DNA of 64,000 nucleotides from Diadophis punctatus similis (Eukaryota; Chordata; Lepidosauria; Squamata; Dipsadidae). The notes beneath the pieces are model-generated. The model did not search any database and was not told the origin of the DNA. It saw only the letters and a program-made list of their open reading frames with translations. How positions within the stretch are numbered: the stretch's first letter is position 1; every line of letters begins with the position of its first letter. The position numbers and the translations under genes are program-made. Where the stretch lies: positions 46,335,996 to 46,399,995 of the forward strand of contig JALIGW010000003.1 of the NCBI GenBank assembly GCA_023053685.1, written 5' to 3'. Positions 1-41,158 of the stretch are shown here, in pieces.

Positions 1-2163
1 GGTATGAGCAGGTCATATTGGGGTGAAGCCATACTGACTGCCAATTATTTAGTAAATAGGTTGTGGAGTTCATCCATTAATAATACTCCATATGCAATGC
101 TATATGGGAGAAAGCCTTCTCTAGCACATTTAAAAATATTTGGAAGTACTGCATGGGTACATATTCCAAAGGCAATCAGAAGAAAGGGACAACAAAAGGC
201 TAGAAAGCTCAGATTTGTGGGCTATGAGCCAGGCTCAAAAGGGTATCGCTTTAGCGATGGAAGTAAAAGGATAGTGATTTCAAGGTCTGCTAGTTTTGCA
301 GAACAAAATTGGAACAGAATTGATGCAAATTCTGAAAATGTCTCACTTAGTGATGGTGATCCACTTAGCGACGGTGATCCACTTAGTGACAATAACTCAT
401 GTAATGATGGTGAATCATTTACTGAAGGTGTCTATGTTCAGGGAGGAGAGTCTGAACAAGATATGAAGCCAGAAAAGCTTGAAACACAAGTACAGGCAAT
501 GCCACGTAGGTCAGAGCGTAGGAACAGAGGGGTTCCGCCAGACAGGTATTCTGCCAGTAAAGTTAAAGTGTGTAATGTGTGGTATGAGCCAAGAAACTAT
601 AAGGAAGTATTGGCATTAGCAAAAGTTGAACAAGAAAAGTGGAAGGAAGCCATGGATAAAGAGATGAAATCCATGGGAAATCATAAAGTGTTCACATCTG
701 TGACTTTGCCACAGGGTACCAAGGCTGTAGGATGTAAGTGGGTATATAAGAAAAAAGTATTACCCAATAATGAAGTACAGTATAAGGCAAGATTGGTGGC
801 ACAAGGTTTTTCTCAATTAAAGAATGTGCACTATGATGAGGTGTTCGCGCCAACTGTAAAAGCTGAGAGCATAAGACTAGCACTGGCATTAGCATCAGCA
901 TACAGGCATAGAATTTGGCATTTTGATATAACCACTGCATTCCTCAATGCTGAATTAGAGGAAGAAATTTATATGGTTCAAGCGCCAGGGTATGAAAATA
1001 AAATGCCTAACATGGTGTATAAATTGAACAAGGCCATTTATGGGCTGAAGCAGTCAGCCAGAAATTGGAATATCTGTTTAGATACTGCATTGAAAGGTCT
1101 TGGGTTCAAGAGTTGCAAAGCTGATGGTTGCATATACACTGGAAAGTTACAAGGTGGGAATTGTCTACTATTAGCATTTGTGGATGATCTTTGTTTCATT
1201 GCAAAGGATGCATCACAAGTTAAAGAATTTGCTAATAAGTTAGAAAAGAAATTTGAATTAAAGAATTTGGGAGAAATAAAGAATTATCTCGGTGTAGAGA
1301 TACAAAAAACTGAAAAAGGTGGTTATATTCTCAGTCAAAGGAGAAAAATTGAACAATTATTAGAGAAATATAACATGAAAGATTGTAATATTGCTCCTAC
1401 ACCTATGAGCACAGATTTTTACAATAGTTTGGGTGAGGACAAAAGTGAAGCCTGTGATCAGGAGATATATCACTCTGCAATAGGGAGTTTGTTATATCTG
1501 TCACAGTGGTCCAGACCAGACATAGCTTGTGCAGTGAGCATCTTAAGTCGCTTTACTGCTACACCTACAAAGTTGCATTGGATGGGTGTGAAAAGAATTC
1601 TCAGGTATTTGAAGGGAACTGTGAATTTGGGTCTTCAAATAAAGGTCACTGAAGAATTAAAATTGAAATGTTATGTTGATAGTGATTATGCAAATGATGT
1701 AAAAACCAGAAAATCTAATTCTGGAATTGTAATAATGTTTGGAGGGGCTTTAATTGGTTGGAAGTCCAGAAAACAAACAACGGTTGCTATTTCAACTGCG
1801 GAAGCAGAGTTTATTGCATTGTCTGAGTTATGTTCTGAAATAGTTTGGTATGTACAGTTGTTACAAGATTTAAATGTAAATGTAAATGAAGCTGTTACTG
1901 TTTATGAAGATAATGCTGCTTGTATAAAAATGGCAACAGGTGACAGAGTGAAGAACAGAAGTAAACATGTGGACATTAAGTATTGTAATGTCAGGGAAGC
2001 TGTAAAAGAAAAATTGATACGTTTACATCATTGTTCTTCAGAGGATAATTTAGCAGACATGATGACCAAACCATTGGGTGGCGTCCATTATAGGAAATGT
2101 TTAAATCCAATAGGTTTGATGTCTCTCCCAGTAATGAAGGGAGGAGTGTTGGAATATTCATGA
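1..2163 (+). CDS. copia pol, C-terminal 720 codons (integrase end, RT, RNase H)
   Basis: The frame is open from the first base of the window to a TGA inside the 3' LTR. It begins in the C-terminal part of integrase (WGEAILTANYLVNRLW). A low-complexity linker with repeated LSDGDP follows, then the copia-type reverse transcriptase (RVT_2) with GCKWVYKKK, FDITTAFLNAELEEEIYM and YGLKQSARNW. The catalytic box reads FVDD in place of the usual YVDD. The RNase H part has CYVDSDYANDVKTRKSNSG, STAEAEFIALSE and the family-typical SKHVDIKYCNVRE and LADMMTKPL. No stop or frameshift is visible in this part, so this copy looks recent. What lies upstream is unknown. Confidence 0.95.
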   Translation, partial: GMSRSYWGEAILTANYLVNRLWSSSINNTPYAMLYGRKPSLAHLKIFGSTAWVHIPKAIRRKGQQKARKLRFVGYEPGSKGYRFSDGSKRIVISRSASFAEQNWNRIDANSENVSLSDGDPLSDGDPLSDNNSCNDGESFTEGVYVQGGESEQDMKPEKLETQVQAMPRRSERRNRGVPPDRYSASKVKVCNVWYEPRNYKEVLALAKVEQEKWKEAMDKEMKSMGNHKVFTSVTLPQGTKAVGCKWVYKKKVLPNNEVQYKARLVAQGFSQLKNVHYDEVFAPTVKAESIRLALALASAYRHRIWHFDITTAFLNAELEEEIYMVQAPGYENKMPNMVYKLNKAIYGLKQSARNWNICLDTALKGLGFKSCKADGCIYTGKLQGGNCLLLAFVDDLCFIAKDASQVKEFANKLEKKFELKNLGEIKNYLGVEIQKTEKGGYILSQRRKIEQLLEKYNMKDCNIAPTPMSTDFYNSLGEDKSEACDQEIYHSAIGSLLYLSQWSRPDIACAVSILSRFTATPTKLHWMGVKRILRYLKGTVNLGLQIKVTEELKLKCYVDSDYANDVKTRKSNSGIVIMFGGALIGWKSRKQTTVAISTAEAEFIALSELCSEIVWYVQLLQDLNVNVNEAVTVYEDNAACIKMATGDRVKNRSKHVDIKYCNVREAVKEKLIRLHHCSSEDNLADMMTKPLGGVHYRKCLNPIGLMSLPVMKGGVLEYS
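2136..2146 (+). other. polypurine tract of copia copy A
   Basis: GAAGGGAGGAG lies immediately before the TGTTGG start of the 3' LTR. This is where a plus-strand primer is expected in LTR retrotransposons. The same tract occurs at the matching place in the second copy. Confidence 0.85.
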
Positions 2164-2412
2164 CTGGGAGAGCCATGTGATTGAGTCAGCCAATTGGGCT
2201 GAAGTGTTAATTGAGCATGTCCAGAAACTTAGCAAGAAGAAGGGTGTGGTTTACTCAGTCCACCATTAAAGCTTGCTGTGAAAACATCTCAACATGTGAT
2301 CTGAAACAAAGTGTGGTATTGTTAATGTTTTATTCTACTTATAAAGAAGTTATTTGAATCAGCAAAATGCAGTTATCTTTTGAAGCTTCTGATTTATTGC
2401 GTAACTCTGACA
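2147..2412 (+). repeat. 3' LTR of copia copy A
   Basis: 266 bp with TG...CA ends, matching in length and almost in sequence the two LTRs at 47554-47819 and 51849-52114. It contains a TATA-like CTTATAAAG in its second half. The pol frame runs 17 nt into it before stopping. Confidence 0.93.
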
Positions 2413-2479
2413 AATATCAGGAGTATTTGTGCTGACTAGGAAACAGCCAAAGATGCTGCTGTTTTGAGGGGGAAGAATA

Positions 2480-3232
2480 ATGTTCCTAAATGACCTAAGT
2501 GCCAAAGCCCACTGCAACAACATCGCCAAAAAGGCTTCAAGAACTGTTAACCTAATCTTACGTAGCTTCTTCTCCGGTAATATCACACTACTAACCAGAG
2601 CATACAAAACATTCGCCAGACCAATCCTTGAATACAGCTCATCTGTCTGGAACCCACACCGCATATCGGACATAAATACATTAGAAAGTGTCCAGAGATA
2701 CTTTACAAGAAGAGTCCTCCACTCCTCTACTCGCAACAGAATACCTTACGCAACCAGACTTGAAATCCTGGGCTTAGAAAGCTTAGAACTACGTCGCCTT
2801 CGGCACGACCTAATCATAGCTCAAAAAATTATCTGCTACAACGTCCTTCCCGTCAACGACTACTTCAGCTTCAACCACAACAATACACGAGCACACAACA
2901 GATACAAACTCAAAGTGAACCGCTCCAAACTTGACTACAGAAAATACGACTTTAGCAACAGAGTGGTAAATGCCTGGAACTCACTATCTGACATTGTGGT
3001 TTCGTCACCAAACCCCCAAATCTTTACCCTTAGACTGTCCACTGTTGACCTCACCCGATTCCTAAGAGGTCAGTAAGGGGCGTGCATAAGTGCACCAGCG
3101 TGCCTACCGTCCCTGTCCTAATGTTCCCTCTTAATCAGTACCCATCTTATGTATATAAACAATGTTATATCTATGTATATTACCAACACGTACTTGACAA
3201 AAAGAAATAAATAAAATAAATAAATAAATAAA
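2480..3232 (+). mobile_element. LINE 3' end with RT C-terminal fragment
   Basis: An open frame at 2480-3076 encodes about 198 residues typical of the end of a non-LTR retrotransposon reverse transcriptase: RPILEYSSSVWNPH, LESVQRYFTRRVLH and LEILGLESLELRRLRHDL, then an arginine-rich end. A short 3' UTR and an AAATA/AAAT tail (about 3204-3232) follow. The endonuclease and RT core are missing, so this is a 5'-truncated copy. The clade (CR1/Rex-like) is a judgement from these motifs only. Confidence 0.8.
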
Positions 3233-3235
3233 ATT

Positions 3236-5201
3236 CAAAGATCCATCTCCTCCATTCTGTTTCTAATGACTCCAGGCTTCAGATTTTTCCACAAACAATT
3301 TGCAGAGTTGTCACTTTATACTAATGAGAAGTACTGATGAGGACTTGATTTTTTTGAGTTTTGACATTTTAACAACAACAAAAGGCATCATGGAAATATA
3401 TCAAGTCTTCCTCAGTAGGTCCGAAAAACTCACTACAGCACTTCCCAAAGGCTGGTACCATTTTACTGAGGGAAGCAGGAATAATTTCAGCATTTAATGG
3501 TGATGATAAAAAACAACACATTTGAAGGAGAGTTGAATTAATGCGCTGGAACTGTTTGAATTTATTTTGATTGAAATGGCAACTACTGTAAAGCTTTTTA
3601 GAGGAGGGGGGGGGAAATATAATTGCACAATTTCACTGAGCAAGTGCTATTCCTTTACTCCACTTAGATCAGATCCAAGGCAGACAGCTTATGTCAAGAA
3701 AAGATGAAATACCAAATGCTGCCTTTTGTTCCAAAATTCCGGTGTCATTTGTTCGGTTCAGTCAGTCACTTGGATCAACATAGTCCAATCAATCAATATA
3801 GTGATTTTGTAACCTAAAAGAATCTGTGACTAGATACCATCCAAAAGTAAATATTGAACGTATTTGTACTTGGGTTCCCAAGCACAAATGAGGATTTATT
3901 TGTATACTTAAGGCAAAATAGTTTATTTGTACAGTAATCTATAGACTGCCAACTTCACAAGGATTTGAGGTGGTTTTGATTCATGTTTATTTCATTCATA
4001 TAGCTGCCCATCTCACACACGTGATGCTAGGTGACTTGCTACAGGAATAATTAATAAAAGCAACATAGTAATCAGAAATAATTAGGAAGCCCGAGTACTC
4101 TTGATGGAATGTTTCAAGGCTTCCTAAAAAATCCAAAAGTGCTTTTACCTTGAATAGCCATGTGTTTTAAAGGGCAAGGGAAGTCACAGAGGTACATTGC
4201 CAAGCCACTACCTTATAACCTATGGGGTGGGCATTTTTTTTCTTAACGATTGCAGAGGGACATCTGAATATGCAGCAGAAATGGACTTGTGCATATCTGG
4301 ATGCAAGCCACACAGTGCTTTGGCACTATTTATATCCAGATAAAAACCAATAACCAATGCACTGTTTGCAACATTGTTAAATCCGTTACCCGTAAGTACC
4401 CGAAACCACCACATGTATTTCGGACCCGTTGAAGTTTCCAAGTCGTCTTCAAAACAACCCTATGCAGAGGATGTTACAGCAGTGTGTATGTGAATAGGAA
4501 TCATTGTTGTCTTGACATTCTGGTCCACGGTGGCCCATAATTGGCGCAATTTTTGTGATCTCCACCATGTTGATCTAGCAGAACCCATGAATCCAAGACA
4601 ACTCCCAAATCCGTAAGGATGCAATGTTCTCAAGAGCTAAGATCAGAGATAAAATGGAGCCAGAACCATTGCCAACTAACAGTAATTCCATTTTGCAGGG
4701 TTTTAATCTGAATGTATTTGAGCTAGAAGGCGCTTATAAACTCCAGGCCTTTTGTGGTAGCCCCAATTCAGTCTGCAGTGGCAAAACAAAGGATAAATCT
4801 AGATAGGAAATGTATTTGAAATAAAAGTCCTATCTGCCATGTGAGCAAGAGGAGCAAACAAGGATGTGAAAGGGAAGCGCTGATAAAACTGCAGCTTTTT
4901 ACTGGGAAGGAGAGAAGAGAAATTTCAATCCAAAGATGCTGGACGGGACCATTACGCTTTAAAATATTCAAAGAAAATTAAAACTTACTGTTCCATCCAA
5001 ACCATCAGTTTTTAATGCTTGATTACTCCATTTCTAGCCTGTTAATCAGTGTGGTAAGAATGTTTCCATTATTTGCCTAAGCTACATATACCTATATACA
5101 TACATTCTGAAAACCATTTGCGGGAGGGGGGGGAGAGCCTGAAAATATCACTCTACTCTCTTATCTCTAAGTGTCTGAAACCAGGTAATTTGCTCTTAAA
5201 G
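3236..5201. other. intergenic stretch, no feature recognised
   Basis: AT-rich DNA with short open frames that lack family motifs and codon bias. I see no exon, RNA gene or clear repeat boundary here. Confidence 0.5.
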
Positions 5202-5666
5202 CAGGTGTCAGCAACCTGCAGCTCCGGAGCCACATGCGGCTCTTTGGGCCCTCTGCTGTGGCTCCCTGTTGGGTGATCCTACCACTGGCTGGCCCCACCC
5301 CTCGCCCTCCCTTCCCAGTCACTCCTTGCCTGGCCTGAGAAGGTAAGAGCGACATTGGGGGATGGAGAAGCGGCTGGGGCAGAAACAGAAAGATAGAGGG
5401 GGGGGGAGAGAGAGACATAGACAGATACAAAGAGAGGGGGGAGAGAGGGAGAGAGATGTCAAAAGGGTTTTGTGGTTCCCGGTGTTTTTTAACAATCAGT
5501 TCTCTGCCCTAATGACCTGCTGGGTAGGTGTGGCTAGGGGGTCATGTGATTGGTGGAAGTGATGTCAAGTTGGCCACGCCCACCCAGGTTTTGTGGCTCC
5601 CGGTGTTTTCTTTTCTGTGGGAAACGGGTCCAAATGGCTCTTTGAGTGTTTAAGGTTGCAGACCCG
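5202..5666. mobile_element. hAT-type nonautonomous element with 8-bp TSD
   Basis: It begins CAGGTGTCAGCAACCTGCAG and ends GGTTGCAGACCCG, which are imperfect inverted termini of hAT style. The flanking duplication TCTTAAAG is exact (5194-5201 and 5667-5674). The interior includes a G/A-rich run near 5395-5455. No transposase is encoded. Confidence 0.85.
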
Positions 5667-5968
5667 TCTTAAAGAAACCAGGCCTCGAAGAATGGGAGCA
5701 ACAAAAGAGCACGCGTCCTGTTCAGCCAAGGACTGAGTCAAAAGAGGGGGAATAGAGGCAGAGGACGAACATATATTAATTGTCAGACTCAGTCCTCATT
5801 GGCTGAAGGGACGGGGTCATCCCATTCTTGGAGGTTAACTCCACCCACTATGGAGAATATGACTCTGCATTTAATCGACTTGGAATTAACTTTATGCCTA
5901 TTAAGATCTGAACAACATGAAAAATGAAACTGCTGCTCAACTTCAACTTTCCGCTCCCAGAATGGAAG

Positions 5969-6215
5969 CCTGGAAAGGGACAACTTATTGTCCCAACTCA
6001 CCCCAGGACAACCCACAGGAGGACAATTCAACACTGTATTAATCATTTCATTCAGGTACTTTTATTATTGGTGACCACACTTTCGTTGAAATTATTGTAA
6101 CTCTTGTATTTCTGCATTGACTTTATTATTACAGTTCCGTCGAAATTAATTTAACTTTTGTATTTGTTGCATTGTCCTGGGGCGAGTTGTCCCACAGCAA
6201 GTTGTCCCTTTCTAG
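5969..6215. repeat. inverted repeat with a duplicated core
   Basis: The arm at about 5969-6012 (CCTGGAAAGGGACAACTT...) recurs reverse-complemented at about 6172-6215. Between the arms a unit of about 35 bp (CGTTGAAATTATTGTAACTC...) appears twice, at about 6083 and 6139. It is probably a DNA-element relic of unknown family. The flanks 5667-5968 and 6216-6640 show nothing I recognise. Confidence 0.5.
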
Positions 6216-6640
6216 GCTGGGGCACTGAAGTCCATACATCTTAACATTGCTGAGGTTGAAAAATACGGCAATAAAGAATTGGCAGTTTCTTGATTGACAA
6301 CAATGCAAACTTTGTGGAACCCAGAGCATCAGGACAGATGCCTCGGTGCTCTTCCATTCGTTCTTATTCATGACCTGTTTAACTTGAAGCAGAAAAATGT
6401 CTTGAGGCCTTGAGCCTCATCCATGAAACAAAAGAAAGAGACCTAACCTTTCTAATAGAGCAGTCTTGCAGACTATTCACAGGGGAAATCAAAGAATTGG
6501 TCAAGTTACTGTAGAGCACAATGGTTGAAAAAGTAAGGAGTCAATTGTGAAGGCAAACCAGGGATAGAAGCTAGATCTCTTCATTTATACAAAACCAGAA
6601 TATTGTGCAGGAAGCCTGAAAACATGAGCTAAGTAATGCT

Positions 6641-7271
6641 TACCGTATTTTTCAGAGTATAAGACGCACCTTTTTGCCCCCCAAAAGTGGGTGGAAATGT
6701 CGGTGCGTCTTATACACCGAATACAGCTATTTTTGGCCTCCAGAAGCCCCGGTCCTGCAAAACGGGGGCATTTTTGCCTTCCCCCACCCCCTAGGAGTGC
6801 TCTGCAGGATTCCCAAACCCTCTGCATGCCTCGTTTTTGCAAAAAAATAGCTGAAAAATGGGCCATTTTTTGCAAAAACTGAGATGTTTTTGTCTTCTAA
6901 TTACTCCATCTAGCATGACTGGAGGAGGAATTCTGGGAGTTGAAGTCCACTAGTCTTAAAGCTGTCAAGTATGAAGACCCCTGGGTTAGGGGTGCAAGGG
7001 TCTTTAAACTTGGCAAGTTTAAGACTTATGGACTTCAACTCCCATTCCTGAGCTAGCATGACTGGAGGAGGAATTCAGGGAGTTGAAGTCCACAAGTCTT
7101 AGAGCTGTCAAGTTTGAAGTTTGTAAAAAGTGTACATGGTTGTAAAAAGTATTCTGCTATACTGGTATTTTATTAAATAATATATTACTACACCATTTGG
7201 TTCAGAATACTTTTTTCCTTGTTTTCCTCCTCTAAAATCTAGGTGCGTCTTATACTCCGAAAAATACATTA
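6641..7271. mobile_element. TA-flanked DNA element (GTATAAGACGCACC termini), rearranged
   Basis: The left end reads TACCGTATTTTTCAGAGTAT and continues AAGACGCACC. The right end is the inverted counterpart, GGTGCGTCTTATACTCCGAA, running to about 7270. An internal block at about 6930-7110 carries two inexact copies of CTAGCATGACTGGAGGAGGA plus GGGAGTTGAAGTCCAC, a hAT hairpin relic. Related elements are at 13440, 33828 and 53857. No coding capacity. Confidence 0.75.
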
Positions 7272-9261
7272 ATTGTACGGTAAGCATAATCCTATAAGAG
7301 CTTTGATACTCAAAGAGTAAAGGTAGACAACATAAACTCCAAATAAAAGCCAATTTATTAATCCTAACCCAAATATTGCAAATATACAGAAAAATACCAG
7401 TACAAATTTATAATATAGCCAGGCATATTTACAAAACTCTATACATGGCTCCTTTGTGTTATCTTTTGCATGTTGCCTCAGACTGTACATCTTAGGAAAT
7501 TTCTGTATAGAGGAGTGCTATTAACAATGGCTTTTGGCTACACAGCATTCCGTAGCCATCCCACAGATGGTATGGAACAAGAATGGTCTGCCTTGCAGGC
7601 ACATTGGGAAGACAATTATGCTTCAAAGCGCATGCAATGGCAACACTGCCATGGTTGCTATGTTGCTTGGGCAACACTTACAAAACAGTGAGAAATATGT
7701 CACATTATCTACATATTCAACACTATGGGAGGAAGACTACCACTGCCCAGCGCAGATGTGTAGCTGTCATAAGACCCTGATTTACTGGGCAGTTTTCAGT
7801 TTATTGGAATGTTCTCACCATGTCAGTCAATGTACTCTACCTTGAGAAGAAAAGGCCAACAGAAATGAGGCAAAGGAAGAGGTCCCAGGCCTGAGAGAGA
7901 TAAATACCCAATAACAAGATTTCTAAGCCTCTTAGAGATGCCTTAATACACAGGGAAAGTTGAGATATACTACAAAGAGGAAGTAATCACTTATTACATA
8001 CACATTGTGCTGGGAAAGATCTATGACAGATTTTCTCCTACATTTCCATTACCAGATTTCAGTCGTCACATCCAATTTAGTGGAGCAATTTGATTCTACA
8101 CAGGGGAGGTTCTGCCCAAGTATGTTTAAATAGTTTTAGAGTGTAATAAAAGACTAATTATCTCCTTTAGTTCAAGAACTGGTAACCATGAGCTTTAAGC
8201 AACATCATTGCACTGTACACGTTACTGATATACCAGGTGTGCTTGTGTATTATCCAATACTATAAGCAAAAAATAACTTGTTATGTGGAACAGACATTTC
8301 TTCCTGCCATTTCTCTTGTCTTACGAGTATTCCTGTTGGTGCGTTTATCTTTTTTTCATCAGGGATCAAACAATCTGGAAAGATTACTGCAGTACCCTGG
8401 GCTCAATTATGTTATGCAATGGTACAAAGGAAGAAAAAGGATCAGAAACCACAGTAAGGCCACAAGAATTGAGAGGGATGGGGGACAAATTCAAGACAAC
8501 CGCTTGCTTTCAGGCTTCTCACTCTCATTTTATTGCTATCAAAGGAGAGATGGAAAGTGTTATAACTTTAGTAGCCTGCTCTTTCTTGAATTATCTTTGA
8601 AGCTAGCTTTTGAACAGCTAACAAATCCTAACTGATCTGATGCAAATCACCAGTGACACGCTAACTGCCTCTCCAACAGATCAAGCTTACTCTTAGGGAC
8701 TGCATCAAGATGAAAGGAAAGGAAAATGAAGATGAATGATGAGATGAATATTAAACAATGAATCACCAAAGAATGCAGGTGGTGGTAATTTGCAAATAGG
8801 AATGTGTATGCTAGATCAGGATGAGATTGTGTAACATATATAATTGGTGATACTTGTAATTACCCAATTTAGTGCAATATAAGCTCAATTTCCTCCATTT
8901 TAGTTAGCCCAGAGTCTTTGCATACTCCTCCACCCAACAGCTATGGTTTCCAATGCTGTGATAGCAGCATCTCAAGTATCATAACCTTTGGAAATATATC
9001 TCAAGTGCCAGATTGGTAGTATGGCAGTAGAGAAGAAGAGAAGTCTCCTGCACAGACCTTGAATTTTTTGCTGGTTTGATCCTTTTCCAGGTAAGACTGA
9101 AAGAAGGGAATAGATGGGATGAACATCATCATGCAAAACACCCTGAGATCCAGATTTAGAACTGACCAAAAAAAAGAAGAAAGGTTCTTTTCCATTTTTT
9201 TTAAAAAAAAGTTCTACTTGCCAAGCCCAACTCTCAAATGAGGAAAAGTCAGTCACAATTC
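7272..9261. other. region downstream of SORT1, no feature recognised
   Basis: No coding or RNA gene is supported. AATAAA on the minus strand occurs near 7355 and 8529, so parts could be distal SORT1 3' UTR, but nothing here proves transcription. Confidence 0.4.
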
Positions 9262-11212
9262 TTTATTTTGAAAGAAACCAAATTTATATACCTGAAACAA
9301 GTGTATCTTCTTGTGGGTGTAGTCCTTTAATGAAAGGATGAATGAAAACCATCAAAACCCAAGGTCAATGTTTATGAACATTCCTTTGGAGTGCAAATAA
9401 AAGGATTCCGTTTGTTTTATAAATGAGGTGAGCAACATTGCTCAGTGTTTTGCAGCTTAGTTATCACTCTGGATGCAACAGTTGAAACTGGAAATGGTTT
9501 TCTAATGTTCTGAAGCAAGCACATGGTATCTGTAATGGAATCCCTAAAATAGTCTTAAAATGAAGAATCCTCCCTCAGTGTTTCCCCCAAATTTAAGGGG
9601 GTGGGGTGGAGGAACCTCAAATTTCAACTTCAATAACCATGTATTACTGTCTGTACACTGCAGCTCTTCTCTCCACCATCAGTGGGAAAACCTCACCATT
9701 GTTACAGTTGGATTTATCCAATTGTGCTTCAGCAACTGACCGAAACATTCACTCCAGTTGCTGAATGTATTGCAAAATATTCCTCTCCTTCCATCCCAAC
9801 CTGCACCCCAAATATATTTTGGAGGATCAAAGAACCTCCCGGAGCACAGATGGAAACTGCAGGAGGGAAGCATTGGAGTCGCCCCATTGGGAAAGCTCAA
9901 GTCTACCCACATAAAATTCAAAGTTGTCTATCGGGGTCTGGAGTGCTTTCAACTGGTCAACTAGTTTTCTAGCAGATCAGGTTTCTAACTAGATTTCAAG
10001 ACAGTTTGAATTAAATATTGTGAAGATTCCATTTCTATTACTTTCGGAAAAGCAAAGCATATGATTTCACAAGGGTATTACAGCGGTTTAACTGTACTGG
10101 TGCAGAGGGGCTCATAAATCCACAAGAGTAAAATGGTGATGAAGTGGCAAGCACCGATCTATTGCTTTCAAGAAAACAGTGAAAAGGAAAATACTGAAAC
10201 CTCCGTCGTGCTGCTGCAAGTTACAAAGGTTTCCTTCAAGAAACTGACCTAATATATCTAATTTAGTACCTAAAGCAGGGGTCCCCAAACTTGGCAACTT
10301 TAAGACTTGTGGACTTCAACTCCCAGAATTCTCCAGACAGCATAGCTGTCTGGAGAATTCTGGGAGTTGAAGTCCACAAGTCTTAAAGTTGCCAAGTTTG
10401 AAGACCTCTGACCTAAAGAGATAACAATTTAAATAACTCTTACTTCTAACAGATCTGTACCGCTTATTTTTAGATTTTTTTTTAAATCTCTCTTTACTTA
10501 TCCAGAGCTGTGTGCTTTGTTTTTGAATTTATGGCAGTACACATGCTAATTTCACAGTTCAGTTCCTTGGAATCACAGGATGTTGGGCCGCCAACTTATT
10601 TCAAGCCTTGGAGTCATCCTTACGTTACACCGAACACATCCATCCATTTGATTACATTTTAGATGAAACAAAAATAAAATGCATTTTGGCACACAGCCCA
10701 TTGTGATGCTGGTTAATACCCACAATCTCTGACCAGCATCTCATTGCTCGGTTTGCTAGGAGTGTTGTCATGCGAAAGAGCTTCAATGCAATTTTATCAC
10801 AGCGTTGGAGTGCAGTAGGTGTTTCCCATGTGGGGATTTGGGAGTTTCTTCCAGCAGCATAGTACCTTGTACCTAGTAATGCTAATATTTAGTGAAATCC
10901 TTATTTCACAGTCCTATTGGTTCTCCTTTTAGAGCTGGAAAAATCTGATTAAAATAAAATTATATTTAAATTAAGCAGCTTTCCTTCTTCATTCCTCAGA
11001 GTTAAAGAACCTTGCCCTCACCCTTAAAAAAAAATCTAATGCAGTTCTTGCATCTCTGTTGGTTTTAGACATTTGATAGAAGCAAAAGGAATATAGACTC
11101 TCTCAGATACGGGAAAGGCATCCATATCGGAAGTAAAATGGACTGTTGGCATTCATGCCCTTCTATAGCAGCAGCCAAACCCACGAAGTGGGCAATCCGA
11201 GTGAGAACATCA
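9262..11212 (-). other. SORT1: putative SORT1 3' UTR
   Basis: This is the sequence directly after the SORT1 stop codon on the minus strand. The first AATAAA I noticed on that strand is at 9267-9262, giving a 3' UTR of about 1.95 kb. The human transcript has a 3' UTR of several kb, so a more distal site is possible. It contains a hairpin hAT element at 10276-10410. The end point is a guess from the hexamer only. Confidence 0.35.
10276..10410. mobile_element. hairpin hAT MITE in the SORT1 3' region
   Basis: The ends CAGGGGTC and GACCTCTG are inverted, and the 8-bp duplication ACCTAAAG is exact (10268-10275 and 10411-10418). Its arms (10287-10340 and 10346-10399) are perfectly complementary over 54 bp around a 5-nt loop. 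It lies about 0.8 kb after the SORT1 stop and would be transcribed within the mRNA if the 3' UTR extends to 9262. Confidence 0.93.
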
Positions 11213-40539
<29,327 letters not shown>

Positions 40540-40762
40540 CTGTAAAGACAATTGCAAATACATTTTAGTCCCTGCTCCTGTAGTTGACATTATTCAGCAA
40601 AAGCCCTTCCCTTTCTTCCAAGAAACTTTCTTCCTAGAAACTTATTTCTGGACACCATATTCCTCACAATCTTATTTCCTGTTAAATTTAATAGTTATAA
40701 TTTCCCAATAAAGTATATAAAATAACAGATAATATAACCCTTCTGGAGTTGATTCTCTAGAG

Positions 40763-41150
40763 CAGGGGTGTCAAACTCAAGGCCCGCGGGCCGGATCCGG
40801 CCCACAGGGTGCTTCGATCTGGCCCGGGGAGCCGCCCTGGAAACAGCAGAGGACTGGCCTGCGCTGCCTCTACCAGCAAAAACGGAGCTTGGGAGGGCTG
40901 CACGCGGCCCACTCAGGCTCTGTTTTGGGCCATGACGGCCTCCTGCAGCCCTCTGCCAGCAAAAACAGAGCTTGGGGAGGCCATGTGCGGCCCTCTCGGG
41001 CTCCGCTTTTGGCCACGATAGCCTCCTGTGGCCCTCTGCCAGCGAAAATGGAGCTCAGGGATGCCACGTGTGGTCACACACACCCGGGCCCCCATGAGGT
41101 AAAACACAATCCTAATGCAGTCCTCAATGAAATTGAGTTTGACACCTCTG
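40763..41150. mobile_element. hAT element A (CAGGGGTGTCAAACTC) of a tandem pair
   Basis: 388 bp with ends CAGGGGTGTCAAACTCAAGG and GAGTTTGACACCTCTG. Flanked by CTCTAGAG on both sides (40755-40762 and 41151-41158). The interior holds about three diverged direct repeats of roughly 83 bp, each beginning CCAGCAAAAACGGAGC or similar. Confidence 0.95.
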
Positions 41151-41158
41151 CTCTAGAG

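Larger units (their letters stand above)
1..2412 (+). mobile_element. Ty1/copia retrotransposon, copy A (3' half, cut by window start)
   Basis: The segment contains the end of the integrase, reverse transcriptase and RNase H of a copia-type pol, then a polypurine tract (2136-2146) and a 266-bp 3' LTR (2147-2412) that starts TGTTGG and ends CTGACA. It is the same family as the complete minus-strand element at 47554-52114: the shared part of pol differs at only about a dozen residues by eye. The 5' part lies outside the window, so its target-site duplication and its age cannot be read here. The opposite orientation of the two copies, about 45 kb apart, makes them an inverted pair around SORT1. 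Confidence 0.95.

Noticed and set aside
4220..4441. 73-codon minus-strand frame
   Set aside because: No family motif, no splice or promoter context, length expected by chance.
8237..8635. Two overlapping frames of 105-132 codons
   Set aside because: No recognisable domain and no codon or splice support; probably chance in intergenic DNA.
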